This document shows positions 20,319-31,479 of a DNA stretch of 64,000 nucleotides, one piece after another. Origin of the DNA: Lithobates sylvaticus (taxonomy: Eukaryota; Chordata; Amphibia; Anura; Ranidae). The notes under the pieces are model-generated. The model had not been told where the DNA came from, ran no database searches, and saw nothing but the letters and a program-made list of their open reading frames with translations. Positions within the stretch are counted from its first letter, which is position 1. Every line of letters starts with the position of its first letter. A program made the translations under genes and the position numbers. The stretch spans positions 401,799,073-401,863,072 of the forward strand of contig CM053030.1 of assembly GCA_028564925.1 (NCBI GenBank). Reading direction: 5' to 3'.

Positions 20319-21869
20319 CTACAATGTAAAGTAGTGAGTGTACAGCTTGTATAACAGTGTAAATTTGCTGTCCCCTCAAAATAACTCAACACAATAGCCA
20401 TTAATGTCTAAACCGCTGGCAACAAAAGTCAGTACACCCCAAAAGTGAAAATGTCCAAATTGGGCCCAATTAGCCATTTGTCCCTCCCCGGTGTCATGTG
20501 ACTCGTTAGTGTTACAAGGTCTCAGGTGTGAATGGGGAGCAGGGTGTGTTAAATTTGGTGTTATCGCTCTCACTCTCTCATACTGGTCACTGGAAGTTCA
20601 ACATGGCACCTCATGGCAAAGAACTCTCTGAGGATCTGAAAAAAAAGAATTGTTGCTCTACATAAAGATGGCCGAGGCTATAAGAAGATTGCCAAGACCC
20701 TGAAACTGAGCTGCAGCACGGTGGCCAAGAGACCATACAGCGGTATAACAGGACAGGTTCCCCTCAGAACAGGCCTCGCCATGGTCCACCAAAGAAGTTG
20801 AGGTCACGTGCTCAGCGTCATATCCAGAGGTCGTCTTTGGGAAATAGACGTATGAGTGCTGCCAGCATTGCTGCAGAGGTTGTAGGGGTGGGGGGTCAGC
20901 CTGTCAGTGCTCAGACCATACGCCGCACACTGCATCAAATTGGTCTGCATGGCTGTCATCCCAGAAGGAAGCCTCTTCTAAAGATGATGCACAAGAAAGA
21001 CCACAAACAGTTTTCTGAAGACAAGCAGACTAAGGACATGGATTACTGGAACCACGTCCTGTGGTCTGATGAGACCAGGATGAACGTATTTGGTGTCAGA
21101 TGGTGACAATCGTGTGTGGGGGCAACCAGGTGAGGAGGACAAAGACAAGTGTGTCTTGCCTACAGTCAAGCATGGTGGTGGGAGTGTCATGGTCTGGGGC
21201 TGCATGAGTGCTGCCGGGACTGGGGAGCTACAGATCATTGAGGGAACCATGAATGCCAACATGTACTGTGACATCCTGAAGCAGAGCATGATCCCCTCCC
21301 TTCAGAGACTGGGCCGCAGGGCAGTATTCCACCATGATAACCACCCCAAACACACCTCCAAGACCACCACTGCCTTGCTAAAGAAGCTGAGGGTAAAGGT
21401 GATGGACTGGCCAAGCATGTCTCCAGACCTAAACCCTATTGATCATCTGTGGGACATCCTCAAACAGAAGGTGGAGGAGCGCAAGGTCTCTAACATCCAC
21501 CAGCTCCGTGATGTCATCATGGAGGAGGGGAAGAGGACTCCAGTGCCAACCTGTGAAGCTCTGGTGAACTCCATGCCCAAGAGGGTTAAGGCAGTGCTGG
21601 AAAATAATGTCGGCCACACAAAATATTGACACCTTGGACCCAATTTGGACATTTTCACTTTTCACTGACTTTTGTTGCCAGCGGTTTAGACATTAATGGC
21701 TGTGTGTTGAGTTATTTTGAGGGGACGGCAAATTTACACTGTTATACAAGCTGTACACTCACTACTTTACATTGTAGACACGTGTCATTTCTTCAGTGTT
21801 GTCACATGAAAAGATAGAAGAAAAGATTTACAAAAATGTGAGGGGTGTACTGACTTTTGTTAGATACTG
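20319..21869 (+). mobile_element. Tc1 transposon, left end truncated
   Basis: A right terminal repeat of about 220 bp (21649-21869) ends gtactgacttttgttagata plus ctg, then TA. The matching left repeat begins only at 20319 (ctacaatgtaaagtagtgag), so the outer 95 bp or so of the left end are missing. Between them lies a decayed Tc1 transposase. Confidence 0.9.
20603..21629 (+). pseudogene. Tc1 transposase pseudogene
   Basis: Starts MAPHGKELSEDLKKK and contains the paired-type DNA-binding region (KDGRGYKKIAKTLKLS in the next frame). The DDE motifs follow: LWSDETRMN (D at 21068), FHHDNHPKHTS (D at 21336) and SPDLNPIDHLW (21441). About 340 residues is usual for Tc1. Three frame changes are visible: one extra A in the run at 20639-20646, two extra bases near 20730, and one shift between 21090 and 21106. 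The third catalytic residue is D, while Tc1 proteins normally have E with the same 34-residue spacing. It is not functional as it stands. Confidence 0.9.
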
Positions 21870-21879
21870 TAGATTAGGG

Positions 21880-21944
21880 GGCTGGGCGCATGGATTAGGG
21901 GAGCGCCGCCCCTGCACCCCGTATGGACGGACCGCCACTGATTT
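21880..21944. mobile_element. hAT element end fragment
   Basis: Reads gagcgccgcccctgcacccc then gtatggacggaccgccactg. This terminus is the reverse complement of CAGTGGCGGTCCGTCC, and the same family ends at 43804. Only the end survives. Confidence 0.55.
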
Positions 21945-21986
21945 ATATATAAAAATAAAGATAATTAATGTTGCAGAATAACTCAC

Positions 21987-22045
21987 CCCAGAGCAACAGA
22001 GCGCCCATCCAAACCATAGGATACCAAGTACCGTGCATTGCTGAT
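21987..22045 (-). CDS. Predicted signal-peptide exon of the micro-exon gene
   Basis: Minus strand: acceptor TATCTTTGTTATCGTAG, 59 nt, donor GTGAGTTAT. The ATG at 22038 opens 17 codons, MHGTWYPMVWMGALLLW, and the exon ends in phase 1. This is a typical signal peptide with a hydrophobic core. The next exon in the same phase (18505-18531) extends it to a plausible cleavage site. Seven nt of 5' UTR in this exon imply an upstream non-coding exon. The flanking sequence is not an obvious repeat. I do not recognise the protein. Confidence 0.45.
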
Positions 22046-22214
22046 CTACGATAACAAAGATAATATTCTATCACCAAACAAAGAAACTTATCATGAATAT
22101 TTGTAACCAAGTAAAATCAGAGACCTTCTCTAACTTTAACATTAGCTTATTATTTTTTCTCTGGTGTTTGAAAAGAGAAATACAATTCAGAAACAAATCT
22201 CTGTTTTGTTTTTT

Positions 22215-22227
22215 AACATGCGTATGT

Positions 22228-22280
<53 letters not shown>
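22215..22280. repeat. (TA)n microsatellite
   Basis: An uninterrupted run of about 33 TA dinucleotides. Confidence 0.98.
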
Positions 22281-22284
<4 letters not shown>

Positions 22285-22292
22285 TACATACA

Positions 22293-23105
22293 CACTATAT
22301 TGTCAAAAGTATTGGGATGCCTGCCTTAAAACGCATGCTTAAACTTTAATGACATCCCAGTCTAATGCCCCGTACACACGGTGGGATTTTCCGACGGAAA
22401 ATGTCCTATCGGACCATGTTGTCGGAAATTCCGACCGTGTGTGGGCTCTATCTGACTTTTTCCGTCGGATTTTCCGACAGACAAAGTTTTATCTCCTGCT
22501 CTCAAATTTTCCGACAACAAAGTCCTATCGGACTTTTTTCCGATCGTGTGTAGCGAATTCCGACGGACAAAGTGCCACGCATGCTCAGATCACATTACAA
22601 GACCAAAGCTATTGGCTACTAGCCTCTACGTAGTCCCGTCGTACGCAACGAACGTCACCACGTTCAGGATGATCGGGTTTTCCGACTACTTTGTCCGACC
22701 GTGTGTATGCAACACCAGTGTCGGACAAAATCCGTCGGAAAAAATCCGATGGATTTTGTGGTCGGATTTTCCGACCATGTGTACGGGGCATTAGTCCGTA
22801 GGGTTCAATATTGAGTTGGCCCACCCTTTGCAGCTATAACAGCTTCAACTCTTCTGGGAAGGCCGTCCACAAGGTTTAGGAGTGTGTCTATGGGAATGTT
22901 TGACCATTCTTCCAGAAGAACATTTTGTGAGGTCAGGCACTGATGTTGGGCGAGAAGCCTTGGCTCGCAGTCTCCGCTCTAATTTATCCTAAAGGTGTTC
23001 TATCAGGTTGGGGTCAGGACTCGGTGCAGGCCAGTTAAGTTCCTTCACCCCCAAACTCGTTCATCCATGTCTTTATGGATTTTGCTTTGACTGGGATACA
23101 AATCC
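22293..23105 (-). mobile_element. Tc1-like element fragment with nested MITE
   Basis: The terminal repeat cactatattgtcaaaagtat begins at about 22293. After the MITE at 22366-22790 the minus strand reads the C-terminal end of a Tc1 transposase (VDSLPRRVEAVIAAKGG-like words, 23000-22805). It is truncated near 23105. It is the same family as 62595-63430. Confidence 0.75.
22366..22790. mobile_element. Palindromic MITE (TGCCCCGTACACACG family), copy 1
   Basis: Ends TGCCCCGTACACACGG and its reverse complement, flanked by TAA and TTA. The uninterrupted target is seen in the sister Tc1-like element near 62660 (ccagtcttagtccgtagg). A 3-bp TWA target suggests Harbinger. Several open frames inside are by-products of the inverted repeats. 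Confidence 0.85.
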
Positions 23106-23250
23106 TGAAAAAGCTATGCTATTTGGAACAGAAAACATGTAACGATTGTCTTTTTCGGACTCATAATAAATTTTAAGTGCAGAGATCCTTGTTTGGATTT
23201 TTCTAGATATATGACCAGTGGGACGGTCTGATTGGTTTGCACTTCATTTG

Positions 23251-23368
23251 AAACCATTGTGCTGTTTGCTGCATCTGTCTTGAATACATATATACATGTT
23301 TTAATAAATATATATAAAAACATGTATATATGTATTCAAGACAGATGCAGCAAACAGCACAACGGTTT
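23251..23368. repeat. Near-perfect hairpin, 52-bp arms
   Basis: Arms 23251-23302 and 23317-23368 match at 51 of 52 positions around a 14-bp loop. They include the word gctgtttgctgcatctgtct. It directly abuts a long (TA)n run. Confidence 0.95.
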
Positions 23369-23543
<175 letters not shown>

Positions 23544-23716
23544 TATTTCTCTTTTTTTTTTAAATCAAACAAAAAAATCGACAGAAATAATACATTTGAC
23601 GTTTTGCATTTAAAACTGTTTCAAATTCTGGGATGCCTGGATTCAATACCACCTGAAACCTCATGAGATACCCAGGACTCATGTCTGGGATAGGATGGGT
23701 TGCACTTTCACCCTTA

Positions 23717-24103
23717 GCCCCCGTACACACAGTCGGAAATTCCGACCACAAAATCCGTCGGATTTTTTCCGATGGATTTTGCCCGACACTGGTGTTGCAT
23801 ACACACGGTCGGACAAAGTTGTCGGAAAATCCGATCATTTGGAACGTGGTGACGTTCGTTGCGTACGACGAAACTACGTAGAGGCTAGTAGCCAATAGCT
23901 TTGGTCTCGTAATTTGATCTGAGCATGCGTGGCACTTTGTCCGTCGGAATTCTCTACACACGATCGGAAAAAGTCTGATCTGATTTTGTTGTCGGAATTT
24001 CCAATGGAAAAAGTCCGATGGAGCCCACACACGGCCGGATTTTCAGACAACATGGTCCGATCGGACATTTTCCGCCGGAATTTCCGATTGTGTGTACGGG
24101 GCA
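23717..24103. mobile_element. Palindromic MITE (TGCCCCGTACACACG family), copy 2
   Basis: Ends GCCCCCGTACACACAGTCGG and the reverse complement of TGCCCCGTACACACAATCGG, flanked by TTA (23714-23716) and TAA (24104-24106). The interior matches 22366-22790 and 25739-26163. Confidence 0.85.
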
Positions 24104-24122
24104 TAACTCTTTCTTTCCTAAT

Positions 24123-24860
24123 CACCGTATATACTCGAGTATAAGCCGAGTTTTTCAGCACATTTTTTTTGTGCTGAAAATGCCCCCCTCGGCTTATACT
24201 TGAGTCAAGCACTTTTCTGCAGCAGAGAATGACATTTTCCGACCCGACTTTGGGGCCCCGTATCTTGGGGCCACTTGGTGCTAGGAACTCCAAATTTTGC
24301 GTGCAAACCCAGTGGAACTAGCACTACAACACATGCAGTTCCTAGCACCAAGTGGCCCCGAGATACGGGGCCCCAAAGTCGGGTCGGAAAATGTCATTCT
24401 TTGCTGCAAAAAAAGTATTGCATCGCAGAGCCACTTGGTGCTAGGAACCCCAGCTTGAATATGTTGTAGTGCTAGTTCCACTGGGTTTGCACTCCAAATT
24501 TGGGGTTCCTAGCACTAAGTGGCCCCGAAATACGGGGGCCCCAAAGTCGGTCAACTGTGTCCATCTGCAGCAGTGTCATTTCGGGACCCTTTGGGTCCAG
24601 AGACCGCAAATTGGCTGCAGCTAGGGGGCCTCTAGGAACCCTTAACTACCTATGGCTGCAAATGGGCACAGTGAGGCTGCAAATGGGCACAGTGAGGCTG
24701 CAAATGGGCATTGTTGACCCTCTTTTCCACTTACAGTAGCTGCGCATTTCTCACCCTAGGCTTATACTCGAGTCAATACGTTTTCCCAGTTTTCTGTGGT
24801 AAAATTAGGTGCCTCGGCTTATATTCGGGTCGGCTTATACTCGAGTATAAGCCTAGGGTA
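24123..24860. mobile_element. TA-type element with CTCGAGTATAAGCC termini
   Basis: Left end caccgtatatactcgagtat; the right side repeats ggcttatactcgagtataag. The interior contains an inverted pair around ggccacttggtgctagg and the words cagtgaggctgcaaatgggc three times. The right terminus is replaced by a TATC microsatellite. It is the same family as 18111-18450. Confidence 0.7.
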
Positions 24861-24875
24861 TCTATCTCATGTCTG

Positions 24876-24922
<47 letters not shown>

Positions 24923-24980
24923 GGCTGTCTGTCTGTCTATCTATTTATCTTATCTTATCTTTCTTTCTATCTGTCTCATG

Positions 24981-25051
<71 letters not shown>

Positions 25052-25112
25052 CATGTCTATCTATCTATCTAATCTATCTAATCTATCTATCCTATTCTAT
25101 CTTATTCTATTC
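24860..25112. repeat. (TATC)n microsatellite
   Basis: Long imperfect tatc array with interruptions (ctggctgtctgtc, tcatgtc), fading into tattctattctat. The frames rich in Tyr-Leu-Ser-Ile are artefacts. Confidence 0.97.
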
Positions 25113-25292
25113 TATTCTTGTGTTACTAATGAATTGTTCAGTTTACGTTGTAGAGAGCATTCTCGTGAATGTAGGGAACAATTAGAAAAGACCTACCGTG
25201 TTCTGTATCAGTGATGCCGTCTACCCTTCCTCTTGTAATATACAGTTTTTAAATATGAGGTAGGTGTATTTTTTTTTGGTATCTAACCCACC

Positions 25293-25400
25293 TTCTCTGG
25301 GAGGTGACATCTACTCCCAGCCCGGACTTTCTTCAGAGACACTGGAAACCAGTTCTATGACACTAAGGAGCTCCAGAATAAGACAAAGAGATACAGAACG
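25293..25400 (-). promoter_or_regulatory. Possible non-coding first exon and promoter
   Basis: Sequence 25240-25470 is not an obvious repeat. On the minus strand a TA-rich stretch (CTATATCATACAATAAATC, about 25436-25418) lies some 25-30 bp upstream of about 25400. A donor AGAGAAG/GTGGGTTAG ends at 25293. This would supply the missing 5' UTR exon for the signal-peptide exon at 22045. It is inference from position only. Confidence 0.22.
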
Positions 25401-25499
25401 TATTTGAGCTTAGATTTATTGTATGATATAGATTTGCTGTTTATGGAATTACATGTTTTTTAATACTTCTTTTGGTCTCATCGTTGTCAAACATTCATT

Positions 25500-25697
25500 G
25501 AAGAGAAGTGACAAACGATCATGGCCGTGCACCCCCACACAGGTCACATTGGGAACAGCGGCTGTGTCCATACATCTCCTGACTCCCAATTGACTTGCAT
25601 GGGAGGGATTCATGGAACACCTGTGCACCCCCCTGCCGGTAAACATGGCTCTCACATGTGGCATGGATGCATGTTACCTGAGTGAACGAGGCCCTAA
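25500..25697. mobile_element. MITE fragment ending GAACGAGGCCCTAA
   Basis: Internal words gtgcaccccc and cacacaggtcacattg recur in inverted form. The right edge gtgaacgaggccctaa resembles the end of a common Harbinger-type frog MITE. The left end is not found. Confidence 0.4.
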
Positions 25698-25738
25698 AAT
25701 CAGGGAGTTACTGAGGCTGCCACAAACGGTTCTTCTTA

Positions 25739-26163
25739 TGCCCCGTACACACGGTGGGAAATTCCGACCACAAAATCCGTCGGATTTTTTCCGACAAATT
25801 TTGTCCGACACTGGTGTTGCATACACACGGTGGGACAAAGTTGTCGGAAAATCCGATCATCCTGAACGTGGTGACGTTCGTTGCGTACGACGGGACTACG
25901 TAGAGGCTAGTAGCCAATAGCTTTGGTCTTGTAATGTGATCTGAGCATGCGTGGCACTTTGTCCAACGGCATTCGCTACACGCGATCGGAAAAAGTCCGA
26001 TAGGACTTTGTTGTCGGAAAATTTGAGAGCAGGATCTCAAACTTTGTCCGTCGGCAAATCCGATGGAAAAAGTCAGATGGAGCCCACACACGGTCGGAAT
26101 TTCCGACAACATTGTCCAATAGGACATTTTCCGTCGGAAAAATCCGACCGTGTGTATGGGGCA
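25739..26163. mobile_element. Palindromic MITE (TGCCCCGTACACACG family), copy 3
   Basis: Complete, with TGCCCCGTACACACGG ends and TTA/TAA flanks (25736-25738, 26164-26166). The central part gaacgtggtgacgttcgttg is shared with copies 1 and 2. Confidence 0.87.
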
Positions 26164-26166
26164 TAA

Positions 26167-26590
26167 CTGCTGTGGATCCCCAGCACTGCCATCTTGGATA
26201 GAGAAGCCGGGTGTGGCTTCCTGAGGAACCTCAACCAGCTCCCCACTGCACATGTGTGAGCTTATGTGGTGCTCTATGAATGGTCCTGCTACCTTCTGGG
26301 ACATGTGACGTGTACCAGGAGGCTGTGGAAGGGGGCTTGGTAGGGCACATCATCCTTGCCTATATGATGATTGAGAAAGTGGTAGCGGGTATAGACAAAA
26401 ATTGGTACTCGCTCTCCTCCTCCCAAAAAAATCCCACTGTAACTCAGATACAGGCTGGGGAAAAGGGTGAACCAGCAGGCGTCACGTTTTGAGTGAAGAA
26501 AAATAAAACTGTATATTTTCATTGAGGTCGTCTATTCAGGTCATTTGAAGTTTTGCTTATTATTTTCTAAATTGCCATATATCATACAAA
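26167..26590. other. Unassigned sequence
   Basis: No frame or terminal repeats recognised. Words such as caccgggtgtggcttcctga look like dispersed frog repeat, but I cannot place it. An aataaa at 26502 is not linked to any coding sequence. Confidence 0.3.
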
Positions 26591-26593
26591 CAT

Positions 26594-26850
26594 CAATACA
26601 TTGACCCCTTAACACCGGCGCCTCCCGGCCCTTTAAGAGGTTTCTGATTCCCGGGAGGTGGGGCAGGGTTTCTGATCTTGTGAACTCCACGATTGGCTGT
26701 CACAGCGGTCACATGATCAGAAAGCTCCCGATTGCAGAGGGACGCACAGGAATTGCTCAGGAAAGCGAGCCATGTTCCTGGGCGATTCTGGCCGGAACCC
26801 GTCCACGGGAAAAAGTGGGCTCCACTTTTTAATTTTCTTCAGGCAAAGAA
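26594..26850 (+). mobile_element. TTAA element fragment (low certainty)
   Basis: Begins ccttaacaccggcgcctccc and holds GC-rich words typical of the GC half of the TTAA family (ctcccggccctttaagagg). No right end was found. Confidence 0.35.
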
Positions 26851-27061
26851 ATAACCAAAATCTCAATAAATATTATGTAGAGATCTCTGGCGTCTACAAG
26901 AATACAAAGAGTAAAGTTTAGCACTGGCGGTAATCCCGGGTTACAACATCATTTTTTTAAACATCCATTATAATTAACTGACTTTGTAATGAGAGTAAAT
27001 AAAAGTAAAGGTTACATGAGTCATACACAAATAACGACATCTTCCCAGTTATTCTCTTTCC

Positions 27062-27470
27062 ATTACATAGTTACATAGTCGGTAAGGCCGAAAAAAGACA
27101 ATAAATAGTCCATCCAGGTCAACCTGTGTAGGTGCATGTATCAGTGTCTATAATTATTTCCCATATCCCTGTATGTTGTGTCCTTTAAGATGTACATCTA
27201 AGCGTCTTTTTAAAAATAGCCATACGCCCCACAGTCACCACCAGTTGTGGGAGAGAGTTCCACATCCTTATTGCCTTAACAGTGAAGAACCCCCTACGCA
27301 GTTTAAGGTTAAACCGCTTCTCCTACAGTCTCATTGTGTGGCCTCGTGTCCTCTTACACTCCCTAGGACTGAATAGTTTATTTCCTCTGCTGGGATCCCC
27401 ATTGAGATATTTGTAGATGGCTATCATGTCCCCTCTCAAGCGTCTCATCTCCAGCAAGAATACATTTATG
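27062..27470 (-). mobile_element. CR1-type LINE, 3' end
   Basis: Minus-strand translation gives LEMRRLRGDMIAIYKYLNGD, then the TRGHTMRL and FFTVKAIRMWNSLPQ-type words that mark the C-terminal end of CR1/L2-group reverse transcriptases. The 3' end is ttacatagttacatag-like, as in CR1 tails (27062-27080 on plus). It is 5'-truncated by the adjoining MITE. Frame changes are present. Confidence 0.75.
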
Positions 27471-27790
27471 CCGCGTACACACGAGTGGACTTTCCCGCAG
27501 GATTGTCCGCCGGACTGAAGTCCGCCGGACAATCCGCCCGTGTGTGGGCGCCAAAAAGTCCGGCGGACTTTTTGGCGCCAAAAGTCCGGTGGCCTAGGTT
27601 TTAAGTTTTGTTTTAAAATTATCCGCTGGACTTGGCAGTCCGGCGGACAATCCCGCCGTTAGTATGCTAGTCCGCCGGACTTTTGGAAATGAACGGACTT
27701 GCCGATCATCGGAAATTCCATTAATTTCGCACGTGACTTCAGGTAGACGGGGCTAGCGAAGGCAGTGAATGTCGCCGCGCTAGCCCCATC
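27471..27790. mobile_element. MITE fragment (TATGCCGCGTACACACG)
   Basis: Left end tatgccgcgtacacacgagt, related to the TGCCCCGTACACACG family. Inverted words gtccgccggac occur repeatedly, and the right end is replaced by the fold-back element. Confidence 0.55.
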
Positions 27791-28286
27791 ACCTGGCATT
27801 GATTTAAAGGGAATCCCCCCAAATCCATCTCAGACCCTTATCCGAGCATGCAGCCCGGCCGGTCAGGAAAGGGGTGGGGACGAGCGGGCGCCCCCCCTCC
27901 TGAGCCGTACCAGGCCGCGTGCCCTCAACATGGGGGGTGCCCTGGGGAAAGGGGGGCCGTGCGGCCCCCCCCCACCCCAAAGCACCTTGTCCCCATGTTG
28001 ATGAGGACAAGGGCCTCTTCCCGACAACCCTGGCCGTTGGTTGTCGGGGTCTGCGGGCGGGGGGCTTATCGGAATCCGGGAGCCCCCTTTAATAAGGGGG
28101 CCCCCAGATATCGGCCCCCCACCCTATGTGAATGAGTATGGGGTACGATGTACCCCTACCCATTCACCTAAGGTGTAAAGTGTAAATAAAAAAAAACACA
28201 CAATTTTTAAAAAATATTTTTTTGCACTGCTCCGGGGGTCTTCTTCCGTTTTGGGGGGACTTCTCGCCAGACTCCTCCGCTATTTA
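27791..28286. mobile_element. Fold-back element fragment
   Basis: Matches the left arm of the element at 15040 (cttatccgagcatgcagccc, ccttgtccccatgttgatga, cgggagccccctttaataag). It is split at 28286 by the Penelope-like insertion and resumes at 33575 or 33589. The 14-bp word tcctccgctattta is present on both sides. Confidence 0.75.
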
Positions 28287-29106
28287 TAGAAAAGAAAGAA
28301 AACCGCGCTACCCTTTGTTGTTGGTGCTTTTGCCCAATTTTTTACCCCCCTTTATTGTTTCAAAAGTGCTGTGTGTCTAAGGATATATTAATTCTCCTTA
28401 CTAGAGATAATTACAAAACGTTAAAGTGTGGCTACTACCATCCCTTCGAGTGGTTTGTAAAGTGCTATATAAAAAAAGGTGCTCTGTGCTATTCTCTAGT
28501 TACAAGTTGCAACCGCAATAATCCTGTGCTTCTACAATATTCGAGATCCATGCATCTATACCAATGGTACCATCAATAGCTTTAGATGTTTCAATATACA
28601 ATCGCAATATGCAAAAATACAAATAAAATATATAAAAAAATAGATAAATGAAAACATTTTTTTTTAGCAATGCAGGTACAAATATGGTTGTGATTTAAAA
28701 ATAAGTCTGTGACACCACCGTGTGCTTGCAGTGTTTCTATACTTTAAACATTCGTAGTGTGAATCCTTCTAGTGTGTCCACCACCAATTATGCAATGGGT
28801 CACTCACCACATCAAAGTGGGTATAGGGCGTGTGGTTTATTTCTGGATAACCAATCCTATCTGTGGGCTCCTGTTCGTTCCTATTTCCTGGTATAAGGGA
28901 TCACATAGGTTCTAAAAACGTTTATTAAAAAAGAAAACATAAAGTAAACTCACATGGTTCAGTGCCTTAAGCTGGCACTGAGCGTTTCCAGCCGTGTGTG
29001 CGTGAGACCCTATCGCTGGTGTCTCTATGCTGGATTCGTTTGCGTGCGTTCCAAGCCTCTTCCTCGCCTGAACTGCCTCTACCGGAAGTGACGTATGTGC
29101 GAATTA

Positions 29107-29163
29107 CCCAGCAGCCTCTACACGTTTCGCAACTTAATTTTGCGTCATCAGGAAGCTGCCGGG
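29107..29163 (-). ncRNA. Type I hammerhead ribozyme
   Basis: Minus strand, in order: stem I strand CCCGGCAGCTTC, core CTGATGA, stem II GCAA/TTGC with an AATTAAG-type loop, core GAAAC, a minimal stem III GTG, the cleavage triplet GTA, then stem I strand GAGGCTGCTGGG. The two stem I strands pair over all 12 positions, counting G-U pairs. Predicted cleavage follows the A at 29119. Hammerheads of this minimal stem III type are known from Penelope-like terminal repeats, which fits its host element. Confidence 0.8.
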
Positions 29164-31479
29164 TGATTAGTTGGCTCTGTTTTTATAGTCCCAGTACCCG
29201 TTTGTATGTATTATAATTGGTTCCCTGGTTTGCGCCCTACCAGAAGTGCCATTTCCGCCATCTTTAATGTGGTCCTTCTGTTAGTCTAATGATAGGAAGC
29301 TCGTGTCCCACCATTTTAGTTGTGGTATTCCCTTTAGTTCCCTCAATTCCGGATAGATGTCGCCATCCCTATGTCCGGATCCCCCTCATGATCTATTGTG
29401 TGTCTTTGAGAGAAAGGATCTTTACAAAATAAAAATGTTAAATTACTCATCTCCTTACTATATTATTGTACCTGGTGCTTCTCTCGTCTTAGTGGCCGGA
29501 AGTATGTGATGCACCATTTTAACTAAGGTATTCCCTTGTGTTCCCTAAGTTCTCTATATCTAAAAAAACGGATAGGTGTCACCACCCACACGGCTGCATT
29601 GCTCTCACAATCTTCCATATATCCAAGAGATGTTTTATTAAAAATTACATTGTGATGTGCATCAACCTCACTTTTTCTTAAAATAGTTTTTTTTTAAGTA
29701 ACCGTCATATATCGAACATCAAAAAACCCTCATATATCAAACATCTTCAACTGCTCTGTTTGTCAACGTATCCCCCTGTTCACATTTTACCACCTATCAA
29801 AAAGACTACTAAAAAAAATATATTTTAATATTTAAAAGAAGGAAAAGAAAACTAATAATAATAAAAAGATTGAATTAACCACTTGACCACTGGGCACTTA
29901 AACACCCTTAATAACCAGACCAATTTTCAGCTTTCGGTGCTCTCACACTTTGAATGACAATTACTCATTCATACAACACTGTACCCATATGAAATTTTTG
30001 TCCTTTTTTTCACACAAATAGAGCTTTCTTTTGGTGGTATTTAATCACCTCTGGGTTTTTTTTTTTTTTTGCGCTATAAAAGAAAAATGACTGAAAAATC
30101 AGTAAAAAAAATGAATTTTTCTTCGTTTTTGTTATAAAATTTAGCAAATTTGTAATTTTTCTTGATAAATTTTGGCCAAAATTTATACTGCTACATATCT
30201 TTGGTAAAAATAAGTACAAATTGGGGTATATTATTTGGTCTTTGTGAAAGTTATAGAGTCCACAAGCTATGGTGCCAATATCTGAAAATTGATCACACCT
30301 GAAGTACTGACGGCCTATCTCATTTCTTGAGACCCTAACATGCCAGAAAAGTACAAATACCCCCCAAATGACCCCTTTTTGGAAAGAAGACATTCCAAGG
30401 TATTTGGAAAGAGGCATGGTGAGTTTTTTGAAGTTGTCATTTTTTCCCACAATTCTTTGCAATATCAAGATTTTTTTTTAATTTTTTTTTTTTTTTTCAC
30501 AAAATTGTCATATTAGCAGGTTATTTCTCACACACAGCATATGCATACCACAAATTACACCCCAAAACACATTCTGCTATTACTCCTGAGTACGGCGATA
30601 CCACATGTGTGAGACTTTTACACAGCGTGGCCACATACAGAGGCCCAACATGCAGGGAGCACCATCAGGTGTTCTGGAGCACCCAGGACAATTCTGACAT
30701 TTCTCTCCTACATGTAAAAATCATCATTTATTTGCTAGAAAATTACATAGAACCCCAAAACATTATATATGTTTTTTTAGCAAAGACCCTAGAGAATACA
30801 ATGGCGGTCGTTGCAACTTTTTATCTAGCACGGTACTTGCGCAGCAATTTTTCGAACGTGTTTTATTTGGAAAAAAAAAGTTTTGTGCTTTACAAAAAAC
30901 AAAACTGTAAATTTAGCCCAATGTTTTTGCATAATGTGAAAGATGAAGTTACACCGAGTAAATAGATACCCAACATGTCACCCTTCAAAATTGCACACAC
31001 TCGTGAAATGGCGCCAAACTTCGCTACTTAAAAATCCCCATAGGCTTTAATTTTGTTTACTGGTTACATGTTTTGAGTTACAGAGGAGGTCTAGGACCAA
31101 AATTATTGTTCTCGCTCTAACGTTCGCAGCGATACCTCACATGTGTGGTTTGAACACCGTTTTCATATGTGGGCGGGACTTACGTATGCGTTCGCTTCTG
31201 CGTGCGAGCACACGGGGACAGGGACGCTTTAAAAAAATATATATATATTTTATTGTTCATTTTACTTTATTTATTTTAGTTTGACCCTTTTTTTCCCCCC
31301 AAAAAATTTTTTGATCACTTTTATTCCTATTACAAGGAATGTAAACATCCCTTGTAATAGGAATATGGCATTACAGGTCCTCTTTACAGTGAGATATGGG
31401 GTCAATAAGACCCCACATCTCACCTCTAGGCTGGAAAGCTTGAAATAAAATAAAAAAACGATCCTGGCTTTGATCGTAG

